Shown: positions 27,901 to 39,491, counted from the first letter of the stretch. The stretch: 64,000 nt of DNA from Spirogloea muscicola (GCA_009602725.1 WELB01000146.1:112737-176736), one strand, 5' to 3'. Notes: a model not told the origin generated them from the letters alone. Program-made: numbers and translations.

Positions 27901-29504
27901 CCAAACTTCTGTTGCAGCTGACGGTTGTGTTCACAACAAATTGTGCAACTCAGGAGGCAGAGGCTGATTTCAATGTCCGAGAACCAAAGTCTTCATAGGT
28001 AGGAGTCTGTGTACCTCCCCAAAGCAGAAATTGCTGTTCTTGTCTAGATGCTTCCGCACAACTAGAGCGCCGATGTCCCGACCTCTTGCTTCAACGGGCT
28101 GGCCCCTCTCAATAAGAACCACTTTCTTCCCTGCTTCTGCGAGCTCCATGGCAGCAAAGAGACCACCTGGTCCGCTTCCCACAACTACAACCGCAGTGCT
28201 GTGTCGCTTGCGTCGAGGCTCGGCGTGCGGTCGTCCACAATTTGCCATTTGCTCGTGGCCTTTGCACGATGGAACTTCCGAAGCCTTCTCAATGTCACTG
28301 GGCACACGTACTTCTTCTACAAGATTGTCCCAGTGGGTGACAATGTCTGTGTTCAACGATGGCAAAACCTTCTCAGCTTTTGCTGACGCTGTTAAAGAGC
28401 TGGGCTGAGATAAGCGCTCAAGTCGGTTCTGTTTCTCCTGTAGCCTTAAGCGCTCCAGCCTTTCTCAATGAGCTTCTGATGTCAGCCACGTCAATGTCCA
28501 CAACATAGACAAAGCTAAGCTCCTGCACGAAGTTCACCACTCCTGAGCAGGTGAGGAAACTCAACTACATGTTGAACAAGTCTTACAAGCCATTGGTCTT
28601 CTACCACCACTTACAAAGTACGATGCACTGTACATGTGATTGGCTGCTTCACCTTCTTCTTCCGCGCATCAAATGACTTTCGCACTAATTGGATTGCCTC
28701 ATGAGGAACATGCTCCACCTGAATATGGGACTCCAAGATAATTAGTCACGTTTGCAGACAAGGAATTGACGGACTAGATCATGCCCCTCGCAAGTTCAAG
28801 TTGGGCAACTTTCAATGATGTATATATATTGGTGAACTTGGCTAATGCAGAAACTGCAGGGGCAGAAGTACCTTGCAACCAAGGCGAGAAGCTATGGACA
28901 TGAGCACACCATCAGTGACGTCCATGTTGTCCTTGCCTTTGTCTTTATCGACAGGGACATCTACTCCGTAGAGCCGCCACCAGGACTGAGCCTCGGACCT
29001 CTCATCTTCCGCAGAGCCCCTTCTTGTGCCACTACCAGTCCTGCACTTGATGCATTGCTAATTTCAGCACAGCAGACCACAGATGGTTGTAATTCATTGA
29101 CCATTATGCAAGCAAGGGAGAGTGACAAGCCTGGCATGCACTGGACTCTTGTACAAATGTCTCTCGGGTTTCTCTGATGCTCTAGTGATGCCGACAAGCT
29201 GTGATTTGTGATATTTTGGTCAATTGATCAACCTCCGGCTCTCAACGAGCGCCGCTTCACACTCGCTTATCATGCGCAGCTCACGAGGCTGACCTGAGGT
29301 GCTTGCCAGGAGATTCTGGGACCGGCTTCGCGGTCCTGGAATGTGTTGCCTTTGTCGCACCGCAACACCAGCTTGTTCCAACATGATTGGAGCTCGTGCG
29401 GCGCCGCCAAAGCTTGCCGCAGGGCCAGGCCCGGTTCGGCGGCGGCGGCGGCGCGCTAGCCGCCTGTTTGGACGGGCTCCCAGCCGCAGGGACGAGCCGA
29501 GCAT
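24991..29504 (-). CDS. PDE327: FAD/NAD(P)-binding oxidoreductase, PDE327-like
   Basis: Many exons. In order: RLYGVDVPVDKDKGKDNMDV (about 28990-28880), VEHVPHEAIQLVRKSFDARK (about 28720-28655), LSFVYVVDIDV (about 28540-28440), the dinucleotide-binding loop VVVVGSGPGGLFAAMELAEA and VLIERGQPVEARGRDI (about 28200-28070), NFCFGE joined to GGAGTWSDGKLTTRIGKNS (about 27815-27750), then VLVDGKPHLGTDRLVHIL, VVLGTGHSARDVYDIL, LPVADYSLATDL, CYSFCMCPGGQ, NESELCVNGMSFSKRASKWA, GGGRFIVPVQTVPDFLAG, ELYPVTITQALKEALVRFD and the end YPVGEGAGYAGGIVSAAVDG, stop at 24991. This is the plastid FAD oxidoreductase family containing Arabidopsis PDE327, whose loss gives pigment-defective seedlings; the reaction is not known. 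The start at 29504 is tentative: MLGSSLRLGARPNRRLARRR looks like a targeting peptide, but the junction to the next exon was not resolved. Confidence 0.85.
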
Positions 29505-30629
29505 GGCGCGCGAGCGTGGCCATGGGCAAGTTCCCTGGGCCCCGAGCCGCAGTGGCCTCGACGCGCCGGTGGCCCCGAGCTGCGACGCCCGGTCCGACGC
29601 AAGCCAGGCACAGCGGCAATGGACGACGCCGCCGCCGCTGGCGCCGCCGCCGCAGCCGCTCAGTGCGGCGGGCTGCGAGGGCGTGGGATAACCGAGTCCG
29701 AAGCCGATGGCTGGGACGAAAGGCTCGATACACCACCGGTTTGATTTGCCATCCCTTCGACAGCCCAACGTAAGCTGGAACCTGGAGGTCATGGCCACTG
29801 GAATGTTGGCCGGAGACGGGCTTAACCGGTGTCACAGGAAACCGGCTAGCGCGGTTAGCCGAGCCTCGCTTTGCAATCCCCAAGAAGAAGGGGATTGCCT
29901 GCCCCACCAGGTGTCGCCGCTCCCGCGCCCGCCGCCGCCGCCACCGCCGCCGCCACGGCCGCCGCCGCCTCNGCCGCCTCCGCCGCCGCCGCCGCCGAAG
30001 CCGCGGGAGGCGCGCAGGTGAGCGTGGGCAAGCCATGGCGCCCGAGAGAGCCGCAGACGGTGCCGAGCTCCAGCCCGGCGCCACGGGCTCTGGAGGAGCG
30101 GCGCCGCTGCTGCTGCTGCGACGGCGTGCCGCTGACGACGGGGTGCCCGCGCGCCGCGCTCGCGCAGGTGCAGCTCTGCCAGTGGAGCTGAGGCTGCCGC
30201 CGTCATGGAGGAGGGCGCCACCCCGTACCTGCGCCGTCAGGCGAGGCACCGCCAACCTCTCCGTGCTGCCCTGGTCGCACAAGCTAGGCTAGGGTTGACG
30301 TTGTCGCGACGAGAAGTCCGCGCAGTGCCTCGCTCTTGCGTAGCTCTGGGGCTTGCCGTCAGACGCACTCACATACAAAACTGAGCGCACGTGGGTCAGC
30401 AGGCAAGCACCAATTGTGGACTCATTGCACTTGCGATTCTTAGGAGCGAGCGCCCTAGTATCATGTCATCCCTGGGCCCTCGAACGAGCTTTATCCTCTA
30501 ACGTCTTTGCGTCAACCGTCTGTGGCATCCTATGCGCCGCTTCATGTGGCCGGCTGTTCAGCCGACCCTGAGTTGCACCGCTTCTGGAGCTAATCTGCAG
30601 TTAGTCGTGTGCACGAGGTGGTACAGGGC
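29505..30629. other. GC-rich divergent promoter region
   Basis: Between the PDE327-like and B12D-like genes. Contains a GCC run of about 70 bp with one unresolved base (29972). A plus-strand stretch near 30204-30290 (MEEGATPYLRRQARHR) could be an upstream exon of the next gene, but nothing confirms it. Confidence 0.4.
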
Positions 30630-31732
30630 ATGAAGGTCATGCAGGCGATTGGCAATTACAGCAACGTGGAAGCAAAGCAGGTCGCCCCGTTCAGGCCCTC
30701 GTCCACCTCAACTCACGCCGCCGGCCACAAGGACCCCACGCTCCTGAACCCCAAGGGCCGGGAGCACGTCCCACGCAGGCCCCCGGGCAGTGCGCACGGC
30801 CTTCCTGGCCACACCATGCACCAGCAGGGCTCTCTGCCTGGGTATGTACCAGCTTCCGTTCTTTGGCATCTGCCATCTGAAAGCTGGGCAGCAGCTCTCG
30901 TCCCTCGACCGCTGCATTGAGATTGCATGGTCTGCCTTGTGCACCGCGATCTATCCGGCGGAAATGGTCTGGAGGGAGAGTGGGATAGAGGGTTTCTCGA
31001 CTTACTAGGTGACCGGGTACTAAATAGCAAATGCTGGTGCCTTTGCTGACTTGGATGATCAATGCTTGCTTGCAGCTGGAGCTTGAGTCGGTACCTGGCT
31101 TCACCTGCGTTGTTGCCTATTTATCCGCTCTTTATAGCCGTTGGGGCTGGCTTGGGGCTCGCCGGCTGGATCGTCTACCGCCACCACTATCTGTCACCTG
31201 GTATCACGTTTAGCAAGGATCGCCGCAAAGGATTCCCAGAAATCGACGATCCCCAGTTTTTGAAGCAGGGAGAGTACTACTCTCAGTCAAGTGTCCTTCG
31301 CAAGCTCAGCCACAGCCGGGATGTCGACGCAGCTGGCATGCTGAAGGATGTGAGTGATGACAATGGCCAGTCTGGGTCTTGCCTTGCTGTCCCGTCCCCT
31401 TTTCAGTATGATGTTCCTCATCGTCATGCACGTCACCCCTTATTATGCAGATGCTCCTCTGCTCAAAGCTTTATGTCATCAAATTTCGGCATGCCGATTT
31501 CCATTGTGATCAACAGACTCTGGACGTGGCTCGTAGAAGGGCTTTGATTAGGAGATGGTTCTCCCCTCTACGTCTCTTGACCTCTGTGACTTGCTGTGAG
31601 CGTGCCTGGCTGAGGTGATCCATGCAGGTGCAACATGCTCTGGAACCGCCGGCACTTCCTGGGGATGACACGGCGGCTGTTGGGAAGCCAGGTGGCAAGG
31701 GAATGAGCAAGCCGAAGGGCTCCACTCTGTAG
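30630..31732 (+). CDS. B12D/NDUFA4-like membrane protein with N-terminal extension
   Basis: Proposed exons about 30630-30841, 31075-31349 and 31628-31732, phases consistent. Exon 1 gives a polar region (MKVMQAIGNYSNVEAKQVAP) ending at a GTATGT donor. Exon 2 reads WSLSRYLASPALLPIYPLFI then AVGAGLGLAGWIVYRHHYLS, PGITFSKDRR: one membrane helix with the PxxYPLFxAVGxxxG pattern of the B12D family, small mitochondrial inner-membrane proteins related to a complex I/IV subunit. The C-terminus is polar, ends KGSTL and stops at 31732. Typical B12D proteins are about 90 residues, so this one is long. An alternative is a shorter protein from ATG 31062 without exon 1. The start is uncertain; another exon upstream is possible. 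Confidence 0.55.
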
Positions 31733-33600
31733 AAGTGTCACCTAATCTCTCCTCAGAGCAAGTTGGCATCTTGGAGATGTATGGAGGAGCACTCTATGCT
31801 CAGTGGTACACTTTGAAGAGAGCACAGGTCTTTTGGCTTCGTACCACAGCATTTGGAAGCTTCTTAAGGCCAAAGCTGGCATTGACTATGCAACTTTGGC
31901 GTAACCAGTAGGATAAGAGGCGGTGCAGCACCTTTGTGAAGTCATTATTGCCACTGTCATGGTGATATAAACCTAGGGCAATCTCGGCATCCGCGGCTGA
32001 AATGCTTTGAAACTTGCTTGCAATGGTCGGCCCTTTAGTTCACGCGCTTTCTGTGCCATTAATACATCGATTTTCGTGATCATGTATAGGATCTGGTCTG
32101 CACAGCATGTAATGACAATATCATGTGGCCATGCTTGGGCCTCAATACTCTTGTTTTCTCAGAGGAGGCAGAAGCCTTTCTTACATATGCACTCTAGATT
32201 GATTATGAAAAAGATCGGCCAAGCAAGGTTTGAAGGAGCTCCTTCGGGCTCTAATCGGTGTCTGCTTAGCTTTGTCATCCTGGCTTCCTGCAGAGCTCTT
32301 CTAAGGGGAACCTCAGAAGCTGTGGATGAAGGATGATTTGCCCAATACTCCTCCAGGTTGCCAGGCAGAAGGTAGCAGCTGCAGACAAGATCAATGCTGC
32401 CCTTGCAAACTGAAGTCTTACTTAAGCCTACAACCACAGTACTTTGCCTGCAGGCTACTCACAGAGACTATTATTGTTCTCACCCATCGCCACTTTCCTG
32501 AAAGATGACTATGGCGGGAGTGTCACAAGATTGACGATTCAAAGCATGTCAGCTTCATAGATCAGTGGGTTGCTTGCTTGATCTGTATACGTCTACATTG
32601 CTGATGCCCTGCAATTGTCAACAAGTTGAGCATTGCCGTTGAATAGCAGGCAGGCAGCCTTTCTCACAGATGTATTCAGATACCAGTTCTTGTCAGGCTG
32701 CTTCGTTTGCGCAGCTTCTGTGATGTTCTTAATAGAATGTACTGGGAACAGGTTTCCACCGACTTGTATGCTGTCAAGAGCCAGCCGAAGGTGCGAGCTG
32801 AAGTCGCCATTGTGATACACCTGCAGTGCTGTCTTTGTGACTCTATAGATTCTGCACGCGGCAGAGAGAGCCCTGTTGCCAATAGGATAGTGGTTTGGGC
32901 TTGAAATTGCTGCAAGTAATGAAAGAGCTGTAACTTAAGTCACATAGATTGGTAACAGAATGCAGGATAGGCTAGCAGGCCCACAACACGCCTGTGCTGT
33001 GCAGAGGAGGTTGGTGAATGACGCAGGATTGGGGGAGAGTTTCCAGGAAGGATAGCGAAGGATTGGGGGAGAGTTTCCAGGAAGGATAGGTCGAGCACGC
33101 AAAGACCGGAAACAGCAGTAGGAGTGCGCCAGCGCACAAAGAGGAAACCGTGACTGGATCAGAGCACACAAAAGGCACAGCATGAGCGAAACGATGAAGA
33201 ACAGCAGGCTGCCATACCGAGTCAGCTTCGTGAGCATACATCTTGATGAGAGAGCTTCTTCACAACCTTTGCAAGATCCTGACTCAGGATTATTGTCACA
33301 GGAACGATCTGTGCCTTTGGTCGCAGAGTGCAGGCACAAGTGCATGAGACAAGCTCAAGAAGAGAGCGTGCAATTTGATTCTGAATTCCAGACTTATATC
33401 TAAGGACGTGCATAATAGTCAACTCTGCAGTCTGATGGTGGGTAGCCTGTGTCAGCAAGGAGAAATGGGAGTCACAGCCTTCTGCCACTCGTGCAACCTG
33501 TGCTTGAAAGCTGCGGTGCCCGCTGCCTGCCTGCTGCCATCAATCAGCCACGCTGCTTGCCCTGTGCTTTCTGCCATTGATGCGACTACTCATGCCAATG
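31733..33600. other. Unassigned stretch, possible gene
   Basis: No protein family recognised. The best-looking minus-strand open stretch (32812-32620) begins after a good 3' splice site and reads YHNGDFSSHLRLALDSIQVG and QTKQPDKNWYLNTSVRKAAC. On the plus strand, 32720-32790 reads FCDVLNRMYWEQVSTDLYAV between an AG acceptor and a GTGCGA donor, and 32357-32414 reads VARQKVAAADKINAALAN then stop. So a gene probably lies here, but its strand is undecided. A 30-bp unit (gattgggggagagtttccag...) is repeated twice with period 34 at about 33024-33090. Confidence 0.35.
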
Positions 33601-33617
33601 GTGATGTGCTTTATCGT

Positions 33618-34340
33618 TTAGGTGCTGGCGCCTTTCGGCCCTTTGGACTTTGTCCGATTCTTCTTGGGCAGACCTCTCACAGCCATTGCCTTACTTTTGA
33701 AGAGCTGTTTTTCTTTGGAAGAGCTGCTTCTTTTCCCAACTTTTATGCGCCATCTGGCCCTTTCAGACCTTGTACATTCCTTGGCCTTCACTGAGTGTTT
33801 CGTAGCTACTTGATTCCGCGTGTGCTTTAGCGCTTTCCTTGGCCCCTTCGGACTTTGTTGATTCTTTTTTCTGGGCTGGCCTCTCCCAGTCACCGCCCTC
33901 TCCTGAAAGCGTCTTTCCTCTTTTGAGCTGGCCTCTCACAGCTATTGCCGTAGATTGGGAGAGCTGTTGTTTCTCACAGCCATCGTGACTCCTCTACTCG
34001 AAGTGTCATCCTCTCGCAGCGAGTGCCGTTAAGTTGGTCTTTCTCCCTTCCACCCCCACCTCCCACTCTCCCCCTCCCTTCTGTCCATTCCTTTGAAAGC
34101 AAGCGCGGCCAGATTAACTGGTGGCTGGGAAGAAGAAGTGGCTCTCCCAATGGGGGCAAGGGCTGTGAGAAGCCAGCCCGAAAAGAATTGACAAGGTTCG
34201 AAGGGGCCAAACTACGAGCTAAGCAGCGACTGCGGGGCCTGAAGAGGCTATGGCAGAACGGGGGAGGATGCTGGGAAGGCCAGCCCAAAAGAATGGACAA
34301 GGTCTGAAGGAGTCGGAGTGCTAAGGACTGAGACAGCAGT
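33618..34340. repeat. Hairpin-module cluster, both orientations
   Basis: Plus-oriented modules about 33620-34020 (ccctttcagaccttgtaca, ggctggcctctcccagtcac, gctggcctctcacagc) meet minus-oriented modules about 34095-34330 (gggcaagggctgtgagaagc, aatggacaaggtctgaag, gtgctaaggactgagacag) head to head. The inner sequence aagcgcggccagattaactg is the reverse complement of the end of the other module type. No coding sequence. Confidence 0.7.
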
Positions 34341-34348
34341 AAGCGAAC

Positions 34349-34367
34349 NNNNNNNNNNNNNNNNNNN
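34349..34367. other. Assembly gap (19 N)
   Basis: Nineteen unresolved bases beside a run of about 16 A (34370-34385), within the module cluster. The gap probably marks a repeat the assembler could not resolve. Confidence 0.95.
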
Positions 34368-34439
34368 CCAAAAAAAAAAAAAAAAATGTCCTCCCCCCAC
34401 TCCTCGCCTTTCTTTATTTTCCTCCCTTTCCCCCCTCTC

Positions 34440-35060
34440 CTGTCTCCGTCCCACCTTGTCCATTTTTTTGGGCTGGCCTCTCACAGCCACCAGTCAACTT
34501 GGCCGCGCTTTCTGTTTTTTTGGCTGGCCTCTCACAGCCGTCGCCCCTTCTGGACGAGCATATTTCTGCCCCCAACTCTCTCTTCACTGTGTCCCTCTCT
34601 CCTTGTCCACTATTCCTGGGCTGGCCTTGCACTTGAAGTAAGCATCCTTCGTGGTACTTGCTTGATTGTTGGTCAAACGCTCTCCGGCCCCCTTCGCTCT
34701 TGTCCATTCTTTTTGGGCGGGCTAGCGTTCATAGCCCTGGCCCCTTTGGAAGAGCTCACTTCTGTGTTCTGCAGTATGTTGTACTGAAGTCCTTTCTCCG
34801 GCTCCTCTTGCTTTGGCTTTGGACATTGTCCATTCTTTTTTGGGCTGGCTTTGCCAGCCCCTCTTTTCTATGGGCGCGCTCTTCTCTTCCCCTGGCCCCC
34901 TTCTCGTACTTTGTTCCTCCTTTTTTGGGCTGGCTTTTTCAGCCCCTATCCTCAATGGACGAGCCCTCTCTCTCACTTCGCCAGCGGTCGCCTCCTTCTG
35001 AGAAAACGGCTTCTTCGGCTTGGCAAGACCTTTCTTTCCCTCAGACTCTTTTTGCATGGA
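34440..35060 (+). repeat. Tandem array of plus-oriented hairpin modules
   Basis: At least five successive units, each with (c)cattcttttt then GGGCTGGC and a matching arm: about 34458-34490 (cctctcacagcc), 34515-34545, 34605-34630, 34830-34870 (GGGCTGGCTTTGCCAGCCC, a perfect 8-bp stem with a 3-base loop) and 34920-34950. Spacing 60-150 bp. No gene found within. Confidence 0.75.
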
Positions 35061-35079
35061 AGTCGAGCCCTGCCCGCTA

Positions 35080-36054
35080 TCACTTTGAGCGGCCTAGCAC
35101 AGTGGCAAGGACATCTACAAATGTGTGCCGCCTGCTACTGCTGACCCGGTTAGTAGCTGCTGGTCGGCACGTAAGTATCACTAACTGATGCCTAGATACT
35201 GGACGGCAGGTTGCAAGCCCTCTGCTACCAAGTAGAGCTCGTCCAGCTCTCAGGTGCAGAGGATGGACCTGAGCTAGCTGCAGACAGGCTGACATGCGGC
35301 AGCGCAAGGACGACAGAAAGGGGGCGAGGAGAGGAGAAGACGCTCTTCCATTAGAGGGCGATGGCTGTGTTTGGTGCACGGTGCTCATGGATAGAAAGGG
35401 AGCCCAAGCGGGGCTAATACGCTATTCATGCAAAAAGCAATGAGAGTGCAAGCTATGGGGCTACACATGGCGAAGCTGTTGTCTAAGGCATGGGGGGCTG
35501 AATAAGGCGACAGAAGAGGCAGGAGGGACGAGGTGGGGCAGGGGTGTCGGCCGAGCGGTCCTCAAGAGGCTCTCTGATGGCGGGCCAAGAGCGCCAGCTG
35601 CTGATGGCGCCAACGAAACTGCTCAGAGCTGATCTGCATTGACAGAAGCTAGCGAAAGCGCGAAATGATGGGAGGCAAACCGAGCCACACACTATGCATG
35701 CGTCAACAGCGAGCAACGACTGGCAGCAAAGTAAGGGGCTGCGGCTCCCATTTCCCACTTGTACCGCTAGTACGGGCTGGCACCGCAGGGAGGCGTCGTT
35801 ACTTATGTCCACTTCTTTGAGCTGGCCTTTCTCAACCGTATGCGGCTCTCTCTATACCTGCAGCATTGCCTGGCTCACGCTTTGCATTTGCGAGCTGGTC
35901 ATGTCCTGGCTGCCGCCTCAAGCTATGGGCAGGGTGACTTCTTTCTGGCCCTTGGACCTTGTCACTTGAGTGCTGGTGCTTCACAGCCCTCGCCCATCTG
36001 AAAGTCATGAACTTTTGCCCGGCACCTTTGGACCTTGTGCAATAAATTTGGGCT
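35080..36054. repeat. Mixed non-LTR debris and modules
   Basis: Minus strand about 35330-35200 reads MSACLQLAQVHPLHLRAGRA, similar to the RxAGRAMAAAS region of the element at 39.4 kb. A plus-strand LLLLTR-like end lies near 35130. Plus-oriented degenerate modules follow at about 35810-36065. No host gene recognised. Confidence 0.5.
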
Positions 36055-36440
36055 TGCCTTTCACAAAGCGGCATCTGACCAGGTAGGTGGTGGAGCTTCT
36101 CCCTCCGCCTGACCTTCGCGGGCGCGCCCGGCTTCTCTCAGCCTCCTAACCTGGGGAAGCGGCGCGGTCATCAGCGCTCCCACTCTACGCGGCGCTCACC
36201 ATGCCCGATGAGGTCTTCAGGACGGCGGTCCACCGGCTCTTGGGCCTCCTCCCTCCCTGCCTCGTGGGCGTCACTCAGTGCGAGTGTGGTGCCCGTCACG
36301 CCGACCCTGCGGAGCTGGCGGCGCACATGCTCCGTTGCGCGCACGGGGGCGAGCGGACCGGTTCCCACGATCTCCTGCGAGATGGCATGCAGGGGGTGTT
36401 TATGGAGGCGGGCTTCAAGGTGGCTGTGGAAACACCTCCA
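36055..36440 (+). mobile_element. 3'-region fragment of the non-LTR retrotransposon
   Basis: Homologous to about 38590-38950 of the longer copy beside it (shared: gctcccactctacgc, gctcaccatgcc, CECGAR, HMLRCAHGGERTGSHDLLRD, MQ-VF-EAGF). It carries the cysteine/histidine-rich segment CECGAR(x)DPxxLAAHMLRCAH. It stops near the point where the main copy's upstream coding region begins, so it is either the end of another copy into or beside which the main copy was inserted, or part of a tandem arrangement. Confidence 0.7.
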
Positions 36441-36489
36441 TGATGCCCATCCAGGCCTGCGCGCACAACAACAACCATGCGGTGCAGGC

Positions 36490-39400
36490 GCGGAGCGCAG
36501 CGGCTGAGGGCGGCCGCCGGGGCACACCAGGCAGGCCTGTCCCTCCCGCGCCAACCCCTCCCACGCCTCAACACTGGCATTGGCTGGCCGCCTCGACCTG
36601 GCTGCCGTCCACCGCCAGGCGGCCCTCCCGCTCCTCCGCCATGTGCCCCGCTGGGTGCGCCCGCACATTCGCTGCGCGCTCCGCCCGGCGATGCAGCGGA
36701 TTGTCAGGGACCACCGGGACGAGGCGGCTTGGAAGCAGTTTCTCCTCTTCCCCCGGCTGCTGCTCGGGCGTGCCCCCCACGACGGCCGCTGGCAGGGCCA
36801 GCAGCCCCTCTTGGAGCGCGTCCAGTTGTTCGAGAGCGGGCATTGGGAGGAGCTCCTCGCGTGCGACGACGCAGCGGTGGCAGCCTTGGCAGCAAAAAAA
36901 ACCGCGGTGACGTGCGGGCAGCGCCAGACAGGGCCGCCAACGTCCGCCGGGCATTGCGCTTCGGTCATGCGGGCGAGTTGTCCAGGGCGGTTCAGGCCCT
37001 GGACGACTCGGTGCTGGCGCCATCCAACGCAGCCACACGGGCGGCCCTGGAGTCCCTGCAACCTGAGGCCCGCTCCCCCCTGCCTCCGTGACTGGCCACC
37101 TTCGCACCGCCGGAGGAGGTGGCCCTCGAGGCCGACGCTCTTCGGCAGGCTCTGCAGAGCAGCCGCCGTGCAGCCGCTGGAGGCCCGTCACACATGCTCA
37201 CCGAGCATCTCCGCGAGCTCTTCCTGGAGGGAGAACCAAGTGACTTCCAGGCACTCCACCAGGTGTGCCAGCTCCTTGCTCGCGACCAGGTCCCGGCCAG
37301 CATTCGCGGCGTCATCTGCTCCAGCACGCTGCTGGCTCTCGGCAAGGCCAATGGGGGGGTCCGGCCCATTACCGTTGGCAAAGTGCTCTACCGCCTGGTG
37401 GGACGCGCGCTATGGCAACAGCACGCGGGGCTGGCCCAGGCACACCTAGCGCCCCACCTGTTCGGCGCGGGGCTGCGGAGCGGCGGTGAGGTGGTCGTGC
37501 ACGGCGTCCAGGCCGCCTTGGACCTGAACCCCGGATGGATGGCCTTGGCGGTAGATGTCCGGAACGCCTTTAACAGCGCAGACCAGGATGTCATAGCTGA
37601 GGAGCTGCGGGCGGCCTTCCCCAGCCTCCTACCCCTCTTCAGGCTGGGCTACGGACAGCCAAGCGACTTGTTGTGGCGGACAGGGCACGGTGGGGTGGAG
37701 GTCCTCCATTCTTCCACAGGCGCGCGCCAAGGGGATCGTTGGCGGGGCTCTACTACGCGCTCGCTCACAACCTTGCGCTGCTGGCAATGGTCGCGGCTCA
37801 CCCTGCCTCCTCGCCCCCTCGTATGCGGACGACACCACGCTGGTGGGGCCGCCAGACCACGTAGTGGCAGCCTTTGCCCTAGGGTGGCAAAGGCTGGGCG
37901 CGATCGGCCTGGGCATCCGCGCAGCCAAATGCAGTGCTTGGTCTCCCCAAGGCCTGCCAGCCGACCTGTGCCCCCGGGCTGCCAGACACCAGCCGGGGGC
38001 TTCACCCTCCTCGGCGCCCCCATAGGCTCCCCAGCCTTTGTGGTGGAGCAGCTCCAGGTACGACTGCTGGAGCACCTCCGGCCGGTGGACCGTCTCCACA
38101 CGCTGCAAGACATGCAGCTGGCGACTGCTGTGCATTGCCCAGCGTCCGCACTACTTGGCTCGCGTCCTGCCTCCCTCCCCGGCGGTGAAGGCGGCGTACG
38201 AGGCTTTTGACACTGGCATTCTGGCGAGCGCTGCCACTCTCCTCCAACACCCCGGCTTCCTCACCACGCCAGCCGCACTGCTCCAGGCTAGCCTGCCCGT
38301 TAGCCGTGGCGGTTTGGGCTGCCGCCCAGTTGCCCGCGCCTGCGAGCCCGCCTACCTGGGCAGCTGGGCCCAGGTCGCCCCCCCCATCTGCCAGAGGCTC
38401 ACGGCAACCGCGCCTTGGAGCGGGTGGTAGCTGAAGTGGAGAGCGGCTCGTTGCCCTTGCAGGCTGCTCTCCGCGCTGCCCGCGACGGGCTCCTGGCGGC
38501 CCACCCCGACATGTCGAAGCAGGTCGTTTCGTTTGGCCACCTCGCGCACACCCCCGACCTGCGGGCCCAGGCCCGCTTCACTGCGCTGGTGGACAAAGCG
38601 GCATTTGACCAGGTGGTGGAGCTCCTTCCGCCGCACGACCTTCGAGGGCGCGCCTGGATCCTCTCCACCTCCTCCCCCGGGGCGGCGGGGTGGTTGTTAG
38701 CGCTCCCACTCTACGCTGCGCTCACAATGCCAGACAAGGTTTTTAAGCACGGCGGTCCACCGGCTTCTGGGCCTCCTCCCTCCCTACCTCGTCGGGGTCC
38801 AACAGTGCGAGTGCGGTGCCCGCCACAATGACCCTGCGGCGCTGGCTGCCCACATGCTCCGTTGCGCGCACTGTGGCGAGCGGACCGGTTCACACGACCT
38901 TCTACGAGACGCCATGCAGGATGTGTTCCTGGAGGCCGGCTAAACCAGGTGGCATTGGAAACTACAACAATTATGCCCATCCAGCGGGGCGCCGACGGAC
39001 AGCTTCACACCCGCCGCGCTGACCTAGTCGCCATCCCGCCCGGAGAAGGTCCGCGTATTATCGCAGATGTGGTGACTGCAGATCGCGTCGACTCCGACAA
39101 CCCCGCAAAGTCGGCGACGCTCGCCGGGCACGCGGTCGCTTTGGCGGCTTGGAATAAGGAGCGCAAGTACGCTGACCACCCTCCAGGTGATGCCTTCGCG
39201 GCCCTGGCCATTGACGTTCACGGGGCCTTCGGCAGTGGCAGGCTGGATCTCCTCCAGCGGCTTGCCCGGCGGGCCATCGAGCGGCGGCCGGGTTCGCCAG
39301 GCTTCAATGCTGCCGGCTCCCTCGCTCAGGTCTTTCGAATGAGACTGGCGGTCTCGCTCCAGCGCTCTCAGGCTCATGCGGTCCACACGCGCGCTGGCCG

Positions 39401-39491
39401 CGCTATGGCTGCTGCCTCTTGGTCTCGGCAGGGTGCCGCTTTTCCTGCTTCGAGTTATTCTGATTTGCTGTTGCTCACTCGTGGTTACTGA
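36490..39491 (+). mobile_element. Non-LTR retrotransposon (LINE-like), damaged
   Basis: 5' part (about 36580-36890): HVPRWVRPHIRCALRPAM, WKQFLLFPRLLLGRAPHDGR, the N-terminal region typical of such RT proteins in algae. Reverse transcriptase (37119 to about 38025): GVICSSTLLALGKANGGVRP, ITVGKVLYRLVGRAL, MALAVDVRNAFNSADQD (motif A Asp), GARQGD, then in another frame YADDTTLVG (catalytic DD, about 37819). 3' part: QASLPVSRGGLGCRPVARAC, zinc-finger-like CECGARHNDPAALAAHMLRC, then ADLVAIPPGEGPRIIADVVT, GHAVALAAWNKERKYA and the end SDLLLLTRGY stop 39491. The C-terminal CxC...HxxxxC segment followed by an ADL...ADVV segment resembles a restriction-like endonuclease domain (inference). Frame changes near 36900-36980, 37735, 38020-38060, 38430 and 38740-38950 show this copy is not intact. 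No LTRs seen. Confidence 0.85.
37119..38025 (+). CDS. Reverse transcriptase domain of the non-LTR element
   Basis: Core RT motifs listed at the element: VRPITVGKVLYRLVGRAL, VDVRNAFNSAD, GARQGD and YADDTTLVG. The first three are in one frame (37119 to about 37735) and YADD is in the next, so one net frame change lies between GARQGD and the following LGGALL-like segment. Codon use is strongly GC-biased like the rest of the element, and no intron is needed. Confidence 0.85.
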
